Of a stretch of 64,000 nt of DNA, positions 63,755 through 64,000 are shown piece by piece; position 1 is the first letter of the stretch; each line of letters starts with the position of its first letter. The notes beneath the pieces are model-generated. The model did not search any database and was not told the origin of the DNA. It saw only the letters and a list, made by a program, of their open reading frames with translations. The stretch is from Melitaea cinxia (taxonomy: Eukaryota > Arthropoda > Insecta > Lepidoptera > Nymphalidae), in contig NC_059416.1 in NCBI RefSeq assembly GCF_905220565.1, positions 4,030,001-4,094,000 on the forward strand, in the 5' to 3' direction. The position numbers and the translations under genes are program-made.

Positions 63755-64000
63755 CTAGCTGACTCAACAGAGCCTATCCTGTCTAGGTAACTATCAAGAG
63801 CGTAAATTGCAATAATTGTTACGTTTTCACCAATTTTACAATCTAAGGATTAAAAAGTATTCAAATCTAGCGATTTTAGCGATTCATTTTAATTTATAAT
63901 GTTATAATGTCTAACAAATGATTCAGCAATATTGACCTCCTACGCGTAGTTTTAACTTAGTACTTGTAATCAAAATTTATATTTGTGCTGTATAGTCTAA
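63755..64000 (-). mobile_element. Possible Helitron 3' end, then unassigned sequence
   Basis: A|CTAGCTGACTCAACAGAGCC resembles the reversed ends at 9657 and 40606. The rest to the window end carries nothing recognised. Confidence 0.35.

Overview
This 64-kb window is eukaryotic, AT-rich nuclear DNA, almost certainly from a moth or butterfly. The evidence is the repeat content: many tRNA-derived SINEs of the type common in Lepidoptera (tail reading GATATTACAGGCTGAAGC), Helitrons ending CTAG next to a T, RTE-like LINE tails, and dispersed '(TTGAAGTCGGTTA)' repeats. I find no single-copy host gene with a convincing multi-exon structure. The only host-like coding piece is one THAP-type zinc-finger exon near 43.7 kb. 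The window reads as repeat-dense intergenic or intronic DNA.

Layout. 0-0.65 kb: tandem array of a ~281-bp unit. 0.65-20 kb: dispersed SINEs (families named A, B, C here), D repeats and short Helitrons, with an inverted pair of tRNA-like repeats at 3.3-3.8 kb and a LINE ORF fragment at 13.7 kb. 20-31 kb: an RTE reverse-transcriptase relic (20.6 kb), a Helitron split by a pogo-like transposon (23.5-24.9 kb), an RTE 3' end inside a SINE (26.5 kb), a Helitron helicase C-terminus followed by a ~230-bp-arm palindrome (29.1-29.95 kb), and a second pogo/Tigger-like relic (30.1-30.7 kb). 31-43 kb: SINEs with clear target-site duplications (32.4 and 39.5 kb), a reverse-transcriptase pseudogene (38.2 kb), a head-to-head SINE pair (40.1-40.6 kb) and a tandem pair of tRNA-like units (42.3-42.9 kb). 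43-55 kb: long TA microsatellite, THAP exon, sparse AT-rich DNA, a 5S-rRNA-like copy inside an inverted repeat (51.5 kb) and a GC-rich block (52.45 kb). 55.25-60.63 kb: a complete, apparently intact non-LTR retrotransposon of the I superfamily (ORF1 with zinc knuckle; ORF2 with endonuclease, reverse transcriptase and RNase H) bounded by an 11-bp target-site duplication. 61.3-63.2 kb: a Tc1/mariner-superfamily element with 437-bp terminal inverted repeats, inserted in the TA tract of a D repeat.

How the parts work together. Only the I-type element still has everything needed for its own movement, on sequence grounds. The SINEs have tRNA-type internal promoters and would rely on LINE machinery; family B shares its 3' end with a LINE-type coding tail. 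The DNA transposons and Helitrons here are non-autonomous or broken. Nested insertions (pogo in Helitron, LINE in SINE, Helitron and mariner in D repeats) give a relative insertion order. The most unusual structures are the long-TIR mariner with two transposase C-termini in opposite orientation, the Helitron-embedded palindrome, the pogo-like element carrying seven copies of GGCAWCTATCC, and tRNA-like cloverleaves each framed by a 16-bp inverted repeat.
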